Made by a program: the position numbers and the translations under genes. Shown piece by piece: positions 16,688-24,752 of a stretch of DNA of 64,000 nt. The notes below the pieces were generated by a model. The model was not told the origin of the DNA and did not search any database. It was given only the letters and a program-made list of their open reading frames with translations. How positions within the stretch are numbered: position 1 is the stretch's first letter; each line of letters begins with the position of its first letter. Source of the stretch: Gudongella sp046224405 (GTDB taxonomy: Bacteria; Bacillota; Clostridia; Tissierellales; Tissierellaceae). Where the stretch lies: contig NZ_JBJXRK010000008.1 in the NCBI RefSeq assembly GCF_046224405.1, positions 19,013 to 83,012 on the forward strand. The letters run 5' to 3'.

Positions 16688-17305
16688 CTATACTTTTTTA
16701 TAAAATATCATATCGGAATAGATTGTACCCCTGTGCTCCTCATATCTAAATCCAGCCATGATGTAGTTCTGCTTTTGCCTGAAGGCCAGGGATGCAAAGT
16801 TAGGCAGGGGATTAACCACGGTTTCAGAGAATATGTAGTGAATATCATTCTCCTTCATGTCCTCTATGATCCTCCTGTAAATCTTACTACCTATACCCTT
16901 GCCTGTATGCTTGGCTTCTATGGCTGTCTTGTCGATAAGGATGAAATCATCAAGATGTGACATCTCAAAGGATGGGTGCCAGTATATGTCCTCTATCCAG
17001 GTTGGATTGTACTTCAGCCACATTTCCTTTTTGTAGGCAAGTGAAAACCCAACTATTTCATCATTTAACTCTGCAACATAAAAATATCGAAGGTTCTCTA
17101 TCCTATCCTTGTACTGGTCGATGTAATAATCCGGATACAAATGAAAATCATCTATCAAGAAGCCCTGATACGAGTCCCTACCACCTTCCGTAACACTGCA
17201 GGCAATTTTGTAGACCCCTATTTCATCACCTTTATGGGCTCTTCTTATGTTTATCTTATCTAGATTTATATCATGTTCTTTAACAAATTTGACATTTGAG
17301 TTCAT
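16688..17305 (-). CDS. GNAT-family N-acetyltransferase
   Basis: This protein of about 205 residues has the GNAT fold: INIRRAHKGDEIGVYKIA at the start, YFYVAELNDEIVGFSLAYKK as the central strands and the acetyl-CoA loop in KHTGKGIGSKIYRRIIEDM (R/QxxGxG/A type). I chose the ATG at 17305, seven bases after a GGGAGG site; a TTG five codons upstream would place that site inside the gene. The target is unknown; it could be a protein N terminus, a small amine or an antibiotic. It converges on the selenoglutaredoxin gene and shares its terminator. Confidence 0.8.
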   Translation of the reverse strand: MNSNVKFVKEHDINLDKINIRRAHKGDEIGVYKIACSVTEGGRDSYQGFLIDDFHLYPDYYIDQYKDRIENLRYFYVAELNDEIVGFSLAYKKEMWLKYNPTWIEDIYWHPSFEMSHLDDFILIDKTAIEAKHTGKGIGSKIYRRIIEDMKENDIHYIFSETVVNPLPNFASLAFRQKQNYIMAGFRYEEHRGTIYSDMIFYKKV

Positions 17306-17556
17306 ACAGCCACCTCCCAATAATAAACCTACTCACCATCTATTTTTTGATGCCTAAACGCCTTTAACTCTTTTATTTTACACCAAAAACTCCAATAACT
17401 GAAGCTAATTGGAGATATTTGATGAAATACTGATATATTTAAGGTTTAATTGCCAAATATTAACTTTTACCTCAATTCCTATAATTTTTGTTGGGAATAA
17501 GCCCAATGTGGGTAATATATTATATAACCCTTGGAAGAAAAAAAGGAGTGATTTTG

Positions 17557-17895
17557 ATGAATAGGAAGTATTTAAGCATATTGATCCTCGTGCTTGTTGC
17601 AGCAATGGCGCTTGTAGGCTGTTCCTCAGGAAACGAATCAGAGGCACCCGCCGAAGAAGGCGACAGGGTTTTCACCCTGGAGGAGCTTGCAGAGTACGAC
17701 GGAACCGATGGCAACGATGCATATATCGCAGTTGACGGAGTTGTGTACGACGTGACAGATTCCGACATGTGGGATGCAGGTGGCCACAATGGATACCAGG
17801 CCGGACAGGATTTGACTGAAGAGATCAAGAATGTTTCTCCTCATGGCGTTTCTGTTCTTAGCAGAATGCCCGTAGTTGGAACTTTGGAAGAATAA
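17557..17895 (+). CDS. Lipoprotein with a cytochrome b5-like haem-binding domain
   Basis: This 112-residue protein has a lipoprotein signal (lipobox LVGCSS, around residue 22) followed by a cytochrome b5-like domain: FTLEELAEYDGTDGNDAYIA, then VDGVVYDVTDS, and GGHNGYQAGQDLT. Two histidines, in GGHNG and in SPHGVSVL, are positioned like the axial ligands of b5 domains; the usual HPGG is altered. The ATG at 17557 follows an AAGGAG site. It is 18 bp upstream of a small membrane protein rich in histidine, and the pair probably forms a b-haem electron-transfer module at the outer face of the membrane. Haem binding is inferred from family resemblance. Confidence 0.82.
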   Translation: MNRKYLSILILVLVAAMALVGCSSGNESEAPAEEGDRVFTLEELAEYDGTDGNDAYIAVDGVVYDVTDSDMWDAGGHNGYQAGQDLTEEIKNVSPHGVSVLSRMPVVGTLEE

Positions 17896-17913
17896 TCTGC
17901 TTGGGGGTGTTGT

Positions 17914-18306
17914 ATGTATTCAGTATTGGGATGGCTTAATGTAGTTATACTGGGAGTAATTCTATCCCCTTTTGCCCTGAACTTTCTAAACAGGAAGTTT
18001 TTCAAAACCCAGAACAGACTCTTTAGGGATACTGTGAAGTTTCTACGAAGATTGCATAAGCCATTTGGTGTTGCAATGGCTGTTCTTGCCCTTGTTCATG
18101 GTTATTTGGCAATGGGAGGAATAAGGCTTCATACGGGAAGTCTTCTTTACGCTTCCATTTTCGTGACCGCTTTGCTTGGAGGAAGCTTCTATAAGCTTAA
18201 AAAGAGATCCTTGTTTGTTTGGCATAAGAGGATGGCATTCTTGTCATTCCTGCTGTTGCTGCTTCACCTGTTTTACCCCAGCGCACTGTTTTATTTGCTC
18301 AATTGA
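17914..18306 (+). CDS. Four-helix membrane protein, probable b-haem (ferric-reductase/cytochrome b561-like) subunit
   Basis: This 130-residue protein has four hydrophobic helices and histidines at LHK (48), VH (62), HTG (72), WHKR (103) and LLHLF (117). Paired histidines within helices two and four would suit one or two b haems, as in small ferric-reductase-like or cytochrome b561-like proteins. It follows the cytochrome b5-like lipoprotein by 18 bp and shares a terminator with it. I infer that it moves electrons between the quinone or cytoplasmic side and the extracytoplasmic lipoprotein; no specific family name can be given safely. Confidence 0.75.
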   Translation: MYSVLGWLNVVILGVILSPFALNFLNRKFFKTQNRLFRDTVKFLRRLHKPFGVAMAVLALVHGYLAMGGIRLHTGSLLYASIFVTALLGGSFYKLKKRSLFVWHKRMAFLSFLLLLLHLFYPSALFYLLN

Positions 18307-18331
18307 AAAATCCCGGGAAACCGGGATTTTT
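18306..18331. terminator. Bidirectional terminator
   Basis: AAAAATCCCGG (18306-18316), loop GAAA, CCGGGATTTTT (18321-18331). It separates the converging membrane-haem-protein gene (plus) and the dipeptidase gene (minus) and overlaps the end of the latter. Confidence 0.9.
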
Positions 18332-19719
18332 TAGTTTTCTTCAATATATACAATCCTTGTCTCCCTAAGCTCTCCCCTTGATGGGTGGACTGCCGCAAAG
18401 GTAACAACATGAAACTTCTCCTTAAGCTCAGCTGCAGGAATCAAGATCAGTTTACCCTTGTCCATCTCTACGGGGTGTCTCAGTCCATCGATTACACCAT
18501 AAATCTCAACGTCTTTATGGTTTCCAACAATATCCGCAGAAAATACAGGTCTGTTATTCCCAAAAATCTCTCCCATACTGAAGTCAGGTGATATTTCAAC
18601 CCCTTCAAGCATGGACCTTCCTTCAGCAATCCGGTCGTTATGCTTTATGACTCTTAGGATGTTAAGGCCAAGGATTTTCTTTACCTCCTGGTCAGTATAG
18701 CCTCTTCTAGCCAGCTCCTCAGTTATTCTGTACACCTTTGAAGCATCCTCCATATCCACAGGTAGATATGCCCCGTCAAAGTCAGAGCCAAGCCCTACAT
18801 GGTCTACTCCCACAAGGTCGATTATATGATCCATATGGTCCACGATATCCTTCACATAGGTGTTGCCTCGCTTACCCACAAATTCATCATGGTATACAAC
18901 CCCAATTACTCCACCATTCTCTCCAATTGCTTCAATCTGATCGTCCTTTAGATTTCTTGGGTGAGGTACAACTCCATATGCACCCGAGTGGGAGGCTATT
19001 ACAGGACCTCTGGTGTTACCTATAACATCCCAAAAACTTTCCTGGGACAGATGACTAACATCTGCAATTATTCCCAGACTGTTCATCCTTTCAAGAGCTA
19101 GGATGCCAAGAGCCGTTAGACCGCTTTCACTTGGTGTCCCGTTGTAATCTCCGTAGGCACTGTATAGCCCTTCTGCCAGATCATTTGAGTAGTTCCAGGT
19201 GAACCCAATTGATTTCACCCCAAGATCCCTGTATTGAAGCAGCAGGTCTTCCCAGTTCATTTTCGTTATTGAATATGCACCTTCAATGGAGGGGATTGCT
19301 GCAATCTTTCTTTTCAAAAGAACCTTCTCAATTTCATCGTAGCTGGAGGCAATTTCAAGAATGTCAGAGTTGTTCCTTTCAGTCCAGTACAATGCATTGA
19401 AAAGCGCCAGGGTTCTGCTTAGGCTCCTTTCAGGCTGCCCATAAAATGGAGATGAGTAAGCTGCAAAAAAGGGTACGCTTATGTTTCCCGCCCGCAGCTT
19501 CCATAAATCTGCATGGAGGTCAGTTCTTTTTCTGATGTCCTTATGAGGCAGCCAGCTGCTTTCATCAATTATCCTAAGCATTGTGTCATTGTGTCCGTCC
19601 ACAACCACTGAGTCAATATGAAGCTTAAGGGGATTACTTATGTGATTAAAAACTCCCTGGGCAGTAGAATAACCTCCTGCAATTATCACTGCCACAAGAA
19701 GTACCATGATTTTCTTCAT
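18331..19719 (-). CDS. Exported membrane-dipeptidase-type (M19) metallopeptidase
   Basis: This 462-residue protein is a renal-dipeptidase-like zinc enzyme of peptidase family M19. Metal ligands are all visible: H43 and D45 in VDGHNDTM, E146 in SIEGAYS, H223 in DVSHLS, H244 in ASHSGA and D313 in GLGSDFDG. An N-terminal hydrophobic segment (residues 3-20) suggests export or anchoring. About 80 residues beyond the usual catalytic domain (about 385-462) look like a small beta-rich extra domain. It is 18 bp downstream of an OFA-type transporter on the same strand, so hydrolysed dipeptide products or related amides may be imported together. M19 enzymes may also cleave other D-amino-acid dipeptides or lactams. 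Confidence 0.92.
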   Translation of the reverse strand: MKKIMVLLVAVIIAGGYSTAQGVFNHISNPLKLHIDSVVVDGHNDTMLRIIDESSWLPHKDIRKRTDLHADLWKLRAGNISVPFFAAYSSPFYGQPERSLSRTLALFNALYWTERNNSDILEIASSYDEIEKVLLKRKIAAIPSIEGAYSITKMNWEDLLLQYRDLGVKSIGFTWNYSNDLAEGLYSAYGDYNGTPSESGLTALGILALERMNSLGIIADVSHLSQESFWDVIGNTRGPVIASHSGAYGVVPHPRNLKDDQIEAIGENGGVIGVVYHDEFVGKRGNTYVKDIVDHMDHIIDLVGVDHVGLGSDFDGAYLPVDMEDASKVYRITEELARRGYTDQEVKKILGLNILRVIKHNDRIAEGRSMLEGVEISPDFSMGEIFGNNRPVFSADIVGNHKDVEIYGVIDGLRHPVEMDKGKLILIPAAELKEKFHVVTFAAVHPSRGELRETRIVYIEEN

Positions 19720-19737
19720 AAGGTATTCTCCTCTCTG

Positions 19738-20949
19738 CTATTCCAAAGCCTTCTTCTTACTGAAGGTAAGAGTTATCAGGAAGGAAACAAGCAAAAGACC
19801 AAAGCTCACAAGAAACGCAGGCCCATAGGCACCTGTGGAGTCATAGATTGCTGCACCGGTCATTGGCCCGATTATTCCTCCAAGTCCCCAGCCTGAGAAG
19901 AGGAGACCATAGTTGAATCCAAAGTACTTTGTTCCATAATAGTCTCCAACAGCTGCAGGAAACACCGAGAATCCCGCTCCATAGCAAAGACCGGCAAGGG
20001 CCGCTGCAAGAACCATGACAGGTACTGAAACGGCATTTCTGAACAGGAGCATATTTGCAGCCTGAAATAGAAACAATACCCTCATTGTGTTGATCCTTCC
20101 TATTCTATCTGAGACACTTCCGCCAAGTATTCTTCCAGAACTGTTGAATATTGAAATAACCATCACTAGGATAAATCCAGCCTGCCAACCAATCTGAATG
20201 TTTGCTATGCTGGATATGTGAGATATTACCATAAGTCCAGCTGATGACGAGAGCCCAAACATTAGCCAAAGCCTGTAGAACTCACTTGTTCTAAGCATTT
20301 CTCTCCATTGTATATCCCTTGAGTGAATGTAGTCCGCCCTTGCCTTGAATCCTTCAAAGTCATAGCCTTCAGGAGGATTTTCAAGCTTCAATGAAAGGAT
20401 CAGGGTTGTTGACAGCACCAAAACCCCAATATATAGAAGCGTCCTGGCAACTCCCACGGTTCCCACCAGGAAGGTTCCCAGGGGAGAGTACAGCAGTGCT
20501 GATAATCCAACACCTGCAACTACAATTCCGGTTATCTTTCCCTTCATGCTGGGATGAAACCATTTTATGGCTGGGGGGGCGGTTGATATGGTAATGATTC
20601 CAACTCCTGCTCCAGCCATAACCCCTATGGTAAGTAGCATCAATACTGGGTCCAAAAATATTCCCGAAAGAATAAATCCCAAGCCAACAAGTACACTGCC
20701 CAGTAGACCGGATATCCTGGGCCCCTTCTCATCCTGAAATTTTCCAAAAACAACCATGGCCAAGGGGAATGCGATTGTGAATATTGTGTATGGAAGCGAG
20801 GCTTCCTTGCTGCTCCAGCCGTGATTCTCAACCAGGGCCTTGCTGATTATACTCCAGGCATACATCATACCTGTCATGAAGTTTATCAGGGCAGCAGCTA
20901 TTACAACCTGCCTACCCCTGTTTGTTTTGCCAGTAATATTATTTATCAT
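19738..20949 (-). CDS. MFS transporter of the oxalate/formate antiporter (OFA) family
   Basis: This protein of about 403 residues has twelve hydrophobic segments and an opening typical of OFA proteins: NRGRQVVIAAALINFMTGMM, YAWSIISKAL, then FGKFQDEKGPRISG after helix two. I chose the ATG at 20949 because AAAGGAGA lies just upstream and the protein starts there like its family; the open frame continues 66 codons further but crosses the promoter. It likely exchanges small carboxylates; the substrate is not readable. It is cotranscribed with the exported M19 dipeptidase. Confidence 0.87.
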   Translation of the reverse strand: MINNITGKTNRGRQVVIAAALINFMTGMMYAWSIISKALVENHGWSSKEASLPYTIFTIAFPLAMVVFGKFQDEKGPRISGLLGSVLVGLGFILSGIFLDPVLMLLTIGVMAGAGVGIITISTAPPAIKWFHPSMKGKITGIVVAGVGLSALLYSPLGTFLVGTVGVARTLLYIGVLVLSTTLILSLKLENPPEGYDFEGFKARADYIHSRDIQWREMLRTSEFYRLWLMFGLSSSAGLMVISHISSIANIQIGWQAGFILVMVISIFNSSGRILGGSVSDRIGRINTMRVLFLFQAANMLLFRNAVSVPVMVLAAALAGLCYGAGFSVFPAAVGDYYGTKYFGFNYGLLFSGWGLGGIIGPMTGAAIYDSTGAYGPAFLVSFGLLLVSFLITLTFSKKKALE

Positions 20950-20977
20950 ACCTGTCTCCTTTATATTTGCTGTAAAT

Positions 20978-20983
20978 ATTATA
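20978..20983 (-). promoter_or_regulatory. Extended -10 promoter element of the transporter/dipeptidase operon
   Basis: On the minus strand, TGTTATAAT (extended -10, hexamer at 20978-20983) lies about 30 bp upstream of the ATG at 20949. No good -35 is present, as is common with TGn-TATAAT promoters. Confidence 0.5.
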
Positions 20984-21082
20984 ACATGATTCAAAGGTTT
21001 TTTTTGAATATGGACAAATTTTACATATATTGTGCTATTATTAAATATATTCAGTACATACAAATGAAATGATGGTGATAAA

Positions 21083-22429
21083 ATGATGGCATCAACCAAA
21101 AGCTTGCTATTGAGTCTTGTAATTCCAATGATTATCCTATTGACCAAGCCCCTTGGTCTGTCACTTGATCAGTCAATAATTCTTGCAGCCCTTATCTTGA
21201 CACTTACCCTATGGGTGAACAAGACAGTCAGCCGAACCTATTCTTCACTGTTTCTGATACTTGTTTTTCTATTGTTTGGCAATACGCCCGTGGATAAGGT
21301 ATTTACATTCCCACTTTCGGACAACTTTCTGCTTATTGTGCTGTCTTTTCTGTTTTCCGAAGGTATTGTTAAGAGCAGAATGATTGACAGGCTCTTAAAG
21401 CCCTACATAGGTTACCTTGCAACCTCAATACCTAGGCTTTTCCTATCCATATGGCTCATGTCCCTCATTATGATCTTTGTCATTCCCCAGCCCTTCATAA
21501 GGCTTATTCTCCTGGGTACCATCTTCAGGGAGTACCTAAACGGAGAAGGGATAGATGAGGATGCCAAGGAGCCGATACTTCTTGGGGTTTTTCTCATTGC
21601 AATAATCACAAACACCTTCTCCCTCAAGGGTGATATAATCATGAACCCAGCCCTTATTGCCATGTCAGGAATCGATATTAGCCAAGCCCAGTGGACAAGG
21701 TATTTTCTGCTTCCTGGACTTATACACCTGATATTTCTGATGTCAATTTTCCTTGCTATGAACAGATATGATTTGGCAAAATATAAAAAATCAAAGGGAA
21801 GAATCCCATCAATTCAGCTTGACGGGGACGACAAGAAAAAGCTTCTGCTTGTCCTTCTGCCACTTGTTTTCTGGGCTTTTGAACAGCTGCATCCAGTTCC
21901 TGGTACGGTGGTGATCCTGATAGGAATAATCCTTATGTACATAGGCAGGATCCTGTCCTTCAAGGACCTTGGGAGCATACAGTGGTCCCTTTTGGTATTC
22001 CTTACTGCAACCTTTTCCATAGGCCCTGTCATGTCTGGAAGCGGCACTGCCCAGATCCTTTTCGGACAGATGAAGCCAATATTTCCACAGGAATATTCCC
22101 TCCTGATGGTCCTTGCGGTAATACTCTCCTCAATGGCCATACACATGATCCTTGGAAGCATCGTTACCACAATGTCTGTTGTTCTGCCAGGCATGGCCTT
22201 GCTTACAGAAGGTATAATGTCTCCCATCCTGGTGGCCCTGATTGTATTTGTAACACTTGCACTTCATTTCATTCTACCATTTCACAGCGTCCACCTGGTA
22301 GTTGGAGAAGGCTACGGCTTCTTCTCCCAGAAGCGGGTCATAAAGACCGGCATTGTACTTACAGCGGTGATACTTTTATCACTTTTTGCCATTTATATAC
22401 CTTGGTGGCATTTTGTAGGTCTTTCTTAA
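21083..22429 (+). CDS. SLC13/DASS-like anion permease
   Basis: This 448-residue membrane protein has about eleven to twelve hydrophobic segments. The layout resembles divalent-anion:Na+ symporters (SLC13/CitT/ArsB superfamily): two repeats, each with a re-entrant region followed by a Asn/Ser/Thr-rich stretch such as LIAIITNTFSLKGDIIMNPA and AIHMILGSIVTTMSVVLPGM. Candidate substrates are dicarboxylates, sulfate or similar anions; this cannot be narrowed. Two adjacent ATG codons (21083, 21086) are possible. It is divergent from the OFA transporter and stands alone. Confidence 0.78.
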   Translation: MMASTKSLLLSLVIPMIILLTKPLGLSLDQSIILAALILTLTLWVNKTVSRTYSSLFLILVFLLFGNTPVDKVFTFPLSDNFLLIVLSFLFSEGIVKSRMIDRLLKPYIGYLATSIPRLFLSIWLMSLIMIFVIPQPFIRLILLGTIFREYLNGEGIDEDAKEPILLGVFLIAIITNTFSLKGDIIMNPALIAMSGIDISQAQWTRYFLLPGLIHLIFLMSIFLAMNRYDLAKYKKSKGRIPSIQLDGDDKKKLLLVLLPLVFWAFEQLHPVPGTVVILIGIILMYIGRILSFKDLGSIQWSLLVFLTATFSIGPVMSGSGTAQILFGQMKPIFPQEYSLLMVLAVILSSMAIHMILGSIVTTMSVVLPGMALLTEGIMSPILVALIVFVTLALHFILPFHSVHLVVGEGYGFFSQKRVIKTGIVLTAVILLSLFAIYIPWWHFVGLS

Positions 22430-22501
22430 CCTGATTGTAAACGGATTGTATTACTTTGAACATTTTTCTGGGGTATAATTACTCAAAAGGAGATGAGATA
22501 A

Positions 22502-23512
22502 ATGAAGAAAGGCTTAAAATTCACAGCTCTGCTTCTTGGAATCCTAATGATGGTGCCCCTCTTTGGAGGCTGCGGCTCCATGATAGCAAAGGAGGAGTCC
22601 TCCATGGACGGAGCTGCCCCCTATCCTACAGAAACACCTGCAGAGGCTCCTGCATATGAAGAGGCCGGAGAGCCCCAGCGTGACAATGGACTTGGAACTC
22701 CCAGCTATTCGGAATCCATCGAGCCGGACAAGATCATAACCACAATTAGCATGACCTTTGAGACAACTGAATTCGATCAATCACTGGAAAAGTTGTACTT
22801 ACTTATAGATGAAGCTGGAGGTTATCTTTCAAGCTCAAATGTGTACTACTCAAGCTACTACAACTCCCAGATGTATCAGCGTGGAGACTTTGCAATACGA
22901 ATCCCCAGAGACAAGGTAAACCAGTTTAAGGGATTGGTCCCTCAGGTTGGTAACCTTACAAACGAAAGCACCTCCAAGGAGGATGTGACCAGATACTATA
23001 CCGATACAGAGTCAAGACTTAATGTCCTGGAGATAAAGGAGGAAAGGCTTCTTTCATTACTTGAGAGGGCTGAGGAAATTGAGGACATCATAAAGCTTGA
23101 GGACCAGTTGAGCGAGGTCATCTATGAAAAGGAAAACCTCAAGGCCACACTTGTCAACCTTGATGACAGGATTGACTATTCAACCTTCCATATATCACTT
23201 ATTGAGGTTGGGAAGGTTAGTACCACAGAAACCAAGGAAACACCTTTCCTCACAAGAATACAGAATGCATTTGAAAATTCACTATACCAGTTTAGAATAT
23301 CCGCTGAAAACTTTGCAGTATTTATGGTCTACAACCTTCCAGGACTTCTTGTTCTTTTGATTGTTGCCATAATCCTTTACAAAATAATCAAAAGAATAGT
23401 CAGTGGACCTAAAAAGCCTCCAAAGGAAAAGAAACAGAAGAAGAATAAAGATGACAGATTTGTTGAAAAAGAAGACAGCAAGGACGAAAAAAAAGATGAT
23501 TCCCAGGCCTAA
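22502..23512 (+). CDS. DUF4349 lipoprotein with C-terminal membrane anchor
   Basis: This 336-residue protein has a lipoprotein signal (lipobox FGGC, around residue 23), a central DUF4349-type domain (SMTFETTEFDQSLEKLYLLI and YYTDTESRLNVLEIKEERLL with a long coiled coil near 175-225), a membrane helix at about 280-300 and a highly charged Lys/Asp/Glu tail. Proteins of this type sit in the envelope of many Firmicutes; their function is not established. A TATAAT-like element and an AAGGAG site precede the ATG. It is monocistronic with a strong terminator. Confidence 0.85.
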   Translation: MKKGLKFTALLLGILMMVPLFGGCGSMIAKEESSMDGAAPYPTETPAEAPAYEEAGEPQRDNGLGTPSYSESIEPDKIITTISMTFETTEFDQSLEKLYLLIDEAGGYLSSSNVYYSSYYNSQMYQRGDFAIRIPRDKVNQFKGLVPQVGNLTNESTSKEDVTRYYTDTESRLNVLEIKEERLLSLLERAEEIEDIIKLEDQLSEVIYEKENLKATLVNLDDRIDYSTFHISLIEVGKVSTTETKETPFLTRIQNAFENSLYQFRISAENFAVFMVYNLPGLLVLLIVAIILYKIIKRIVSGPKKPPKEKKQKKNKDDRFVEKEDSKDEKKDDSQA

Positions 23513-23531
23513 GGCCTGGAATCATCTTTTT
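23490..23531. terminator. Bidirectional terminator between the DUF4349 and wrbA genes
   Basis: A long stem pairs AAAAGATGATTCCCAGGCC with GGCCTGGAATCATCTTTT around a short central loop. It has T-runs on both strands and overlaps the end of the DUF4349 gene. Confidence 0.9.
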
Positions 23532-23535
23532 CAAT

Positions 23536-24144
23536 TTATTTTCCCTTCTTGATCCATTCTGCCACCTGGACAGTCCTTCTTGCCTGGTGCTTGACCGCTT
23601 CCTCAACATCATCTATGATGTCACCCTCCTGGGAAACCGTTGCAGTTGTTCCGTATGGGTTTCCACCAGCGGCAAACAGAGATCCATCAGTGTAACCTGG
23701 AGCTGCTATGATCGCTCCCCAGTGCATGAAGGTTGAATACATTGCCTTTACAGCACCCTCCTGTCCACCATTTGGGTTCTGTGCTGAGGACATTGCAGAT
23801 ACAACCTTGTTTGCAAGCTTACCTTCAGCCCAAAGACCTCCCTGCATGTCAAAGAAGTTTTTCATCTGTGAAGGTGCATTTCCAAATCTTGCTCCTGCGC
23901 TGAAGATAATTGCATCTGCCCAGTCAAGATCCTCAGATGAAGCTATCCTGACGTCCTTGGTCAGCTCAGCTATTTCCTTCATTCTCGGATTTCCGTCAAT
24001 TATCTCCTGGGGAATGAGCTCCTGAACCTTCAATAGCCTAACCTCCGCACCAGCCTCCTTGGCAGCCTCTTCAGCCCACTTGGCCATTTTGTAGTTGGCA
24101 CCATTTGCACTGTAATACACTATAGATAGTTTTACCTTGTCCAT
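23536..24144 (-). CDS. wrbA: WrbA-type flavodoxin-like NAD(P)H:quinone oxidoreductase
   Basis: This 202-residue protein is a flavodoxin-fold WrbA-like enzyme that reduces quinones by two electrons. It has the FMN-binding loop YYSANGANYKMAKW, AIIFSAGARFGNAPSQMKNF, and PGYTDGSLFAAGGNPYGTTA near the C terminus, close to the WrbA signature. Length matches the family. An AGGAGG site precedes the ATG. It is downstream of the Fur/PerR-type regulator and near the peroxiredoxin, consistent with oxidative-stress defence. Confidence 0.9.
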   Translation of the reverse strand: MDKVKLSIVYYSANGANYKMAKWAEEAAKEAGAEVRLLKVQELIPQEIIDGNPRMKEIAELTKDVRIASSEDLDWADAIIFSAGARFGNAPSQMKNFFDMQGGLWAEGKLANKVVSAMSSAQNPNGGQEGAVKAMYSTFMHWGAIIAAPGYTDGSLFAAGGNPYGTTATVSQEGDIIDDVEEAVKHQARRTVQVAEWIKKGK

Positions 24145-24220
24145 TAAATAACCTCCTATATATTAACTTCATAATTAACGCTCGTGAAGACCTTATACCC
24201 GGTAGGTTTTTCATTAAAAC

Positions 24221-24250
24221 AAAAAGATACCCTTTTGGGGTATCTTTTTT
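24221..24250. terminator. Terminator of the fur-type gene
   Basis: AAAAAGATACCC and GGGTATCTTTTT form a stem around TTTTG with T-runs on both strands. It lies just after the stop of the regulator gene and upstream of wrbA. Confidence 0.85.
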
Positions 24251-24263
24251 ATAATCATTACAA

Positions 24264-24677
24264 TTATTTGCTCATATTGCATTTAGGGCACAGGCCGGTG
24301 ATAAGAACCTGTTCGTCATTGATCAGATAACCCTCTACATTATCCATAAAGGTAATCTCCGATACGGCTATATCGTATATGGAATCACACTCCTGACACT
24401 TGAAGTGCCCGTGAAAACCACGTTCCGCTTCATATCTCAGCTCATTTCCCTCGATATTGATGGCCTTGGCCAGTCCCTTTTCCACAAGAAGCTTCAAGGT
24501 ATTGTAGACTGTTGTCTTAGATAGGGTCAAAATCTCTTTACCTAGTTTCTCATATATTTCGTCCACCGTAGGATGGATTCTTTCCTCAAGAAGGTAATTC
24601 AAAATTCTCACCCTTATATAGGACGGCCTAATTCCCTTTGACTTTAAAGTTTTAAGTTCCGTATCGAATTTTTTCAT
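24264..24677 (-). CDS. Fur/PerR-family metal-dependent repressor
   Basis: This 137-residue protein has an N-terminal winged helix (YIRVRILNYLLEERIHPTVD, then SKTTVYNTLKLLVEKGLAKA) and a C-terminal dimer domain with HGHFKCQEC and a second CPKC pair. The two CxxC pairs form the structural zinc site, and His/Asp residues around 90 and 105 form the sensing site. Its position between wrbA and a peroxiredoxin gene favours a PerR-like peroxide sensor, but Fur or another subclass is not excluded. An unusual 11-bp inverted repeat lies just upstream (24700-24738) and may be an autoregulatory site. Confidence 0.88.
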   Translation of the reverse strand: MKKFDTELKTLKSKGIRPSYIRVRILNYLLEERIHPTVDEIYEKLGKEILTLSKTTVYNTLKLLVEKGLAKAINIEGNELRYEAERGFHGHFKCQECDSIYDIAVSEITFMDNVEGYLINDEQVLITGLCPKCNMSK

Positions 24678-24699
24678 GAATCAACAACTCCAATTAATA

Positions 24700-24738
24700 T
24701 TTATACCATTTACATAATACCTCATTTAATGGTATAAA
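24700..24738. promoter_or_regulatory. 11-bp inverted repeat upstream of the fur-type gene
   Basis: TTTATACCATT (24700-24710) and its exact complement AATGGTATAAA (24728-24738) are 17 bp apart in the short gap between the regulator and the peroxiredoxin gene. It is AT-rich with no U-run, so it resembles an operator more than a terminator. Confidence 0.45.
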
Positions 24739-24752
24739 TCAACACATTTCAT

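Noticed and set aside
24250..24262. PerR-like box as the operator of wrbA
   Set aside because: It lies upstream of the regulator's terminator, so a transcript from there would mostly stop before wrbA; I keep it only as a weak site.
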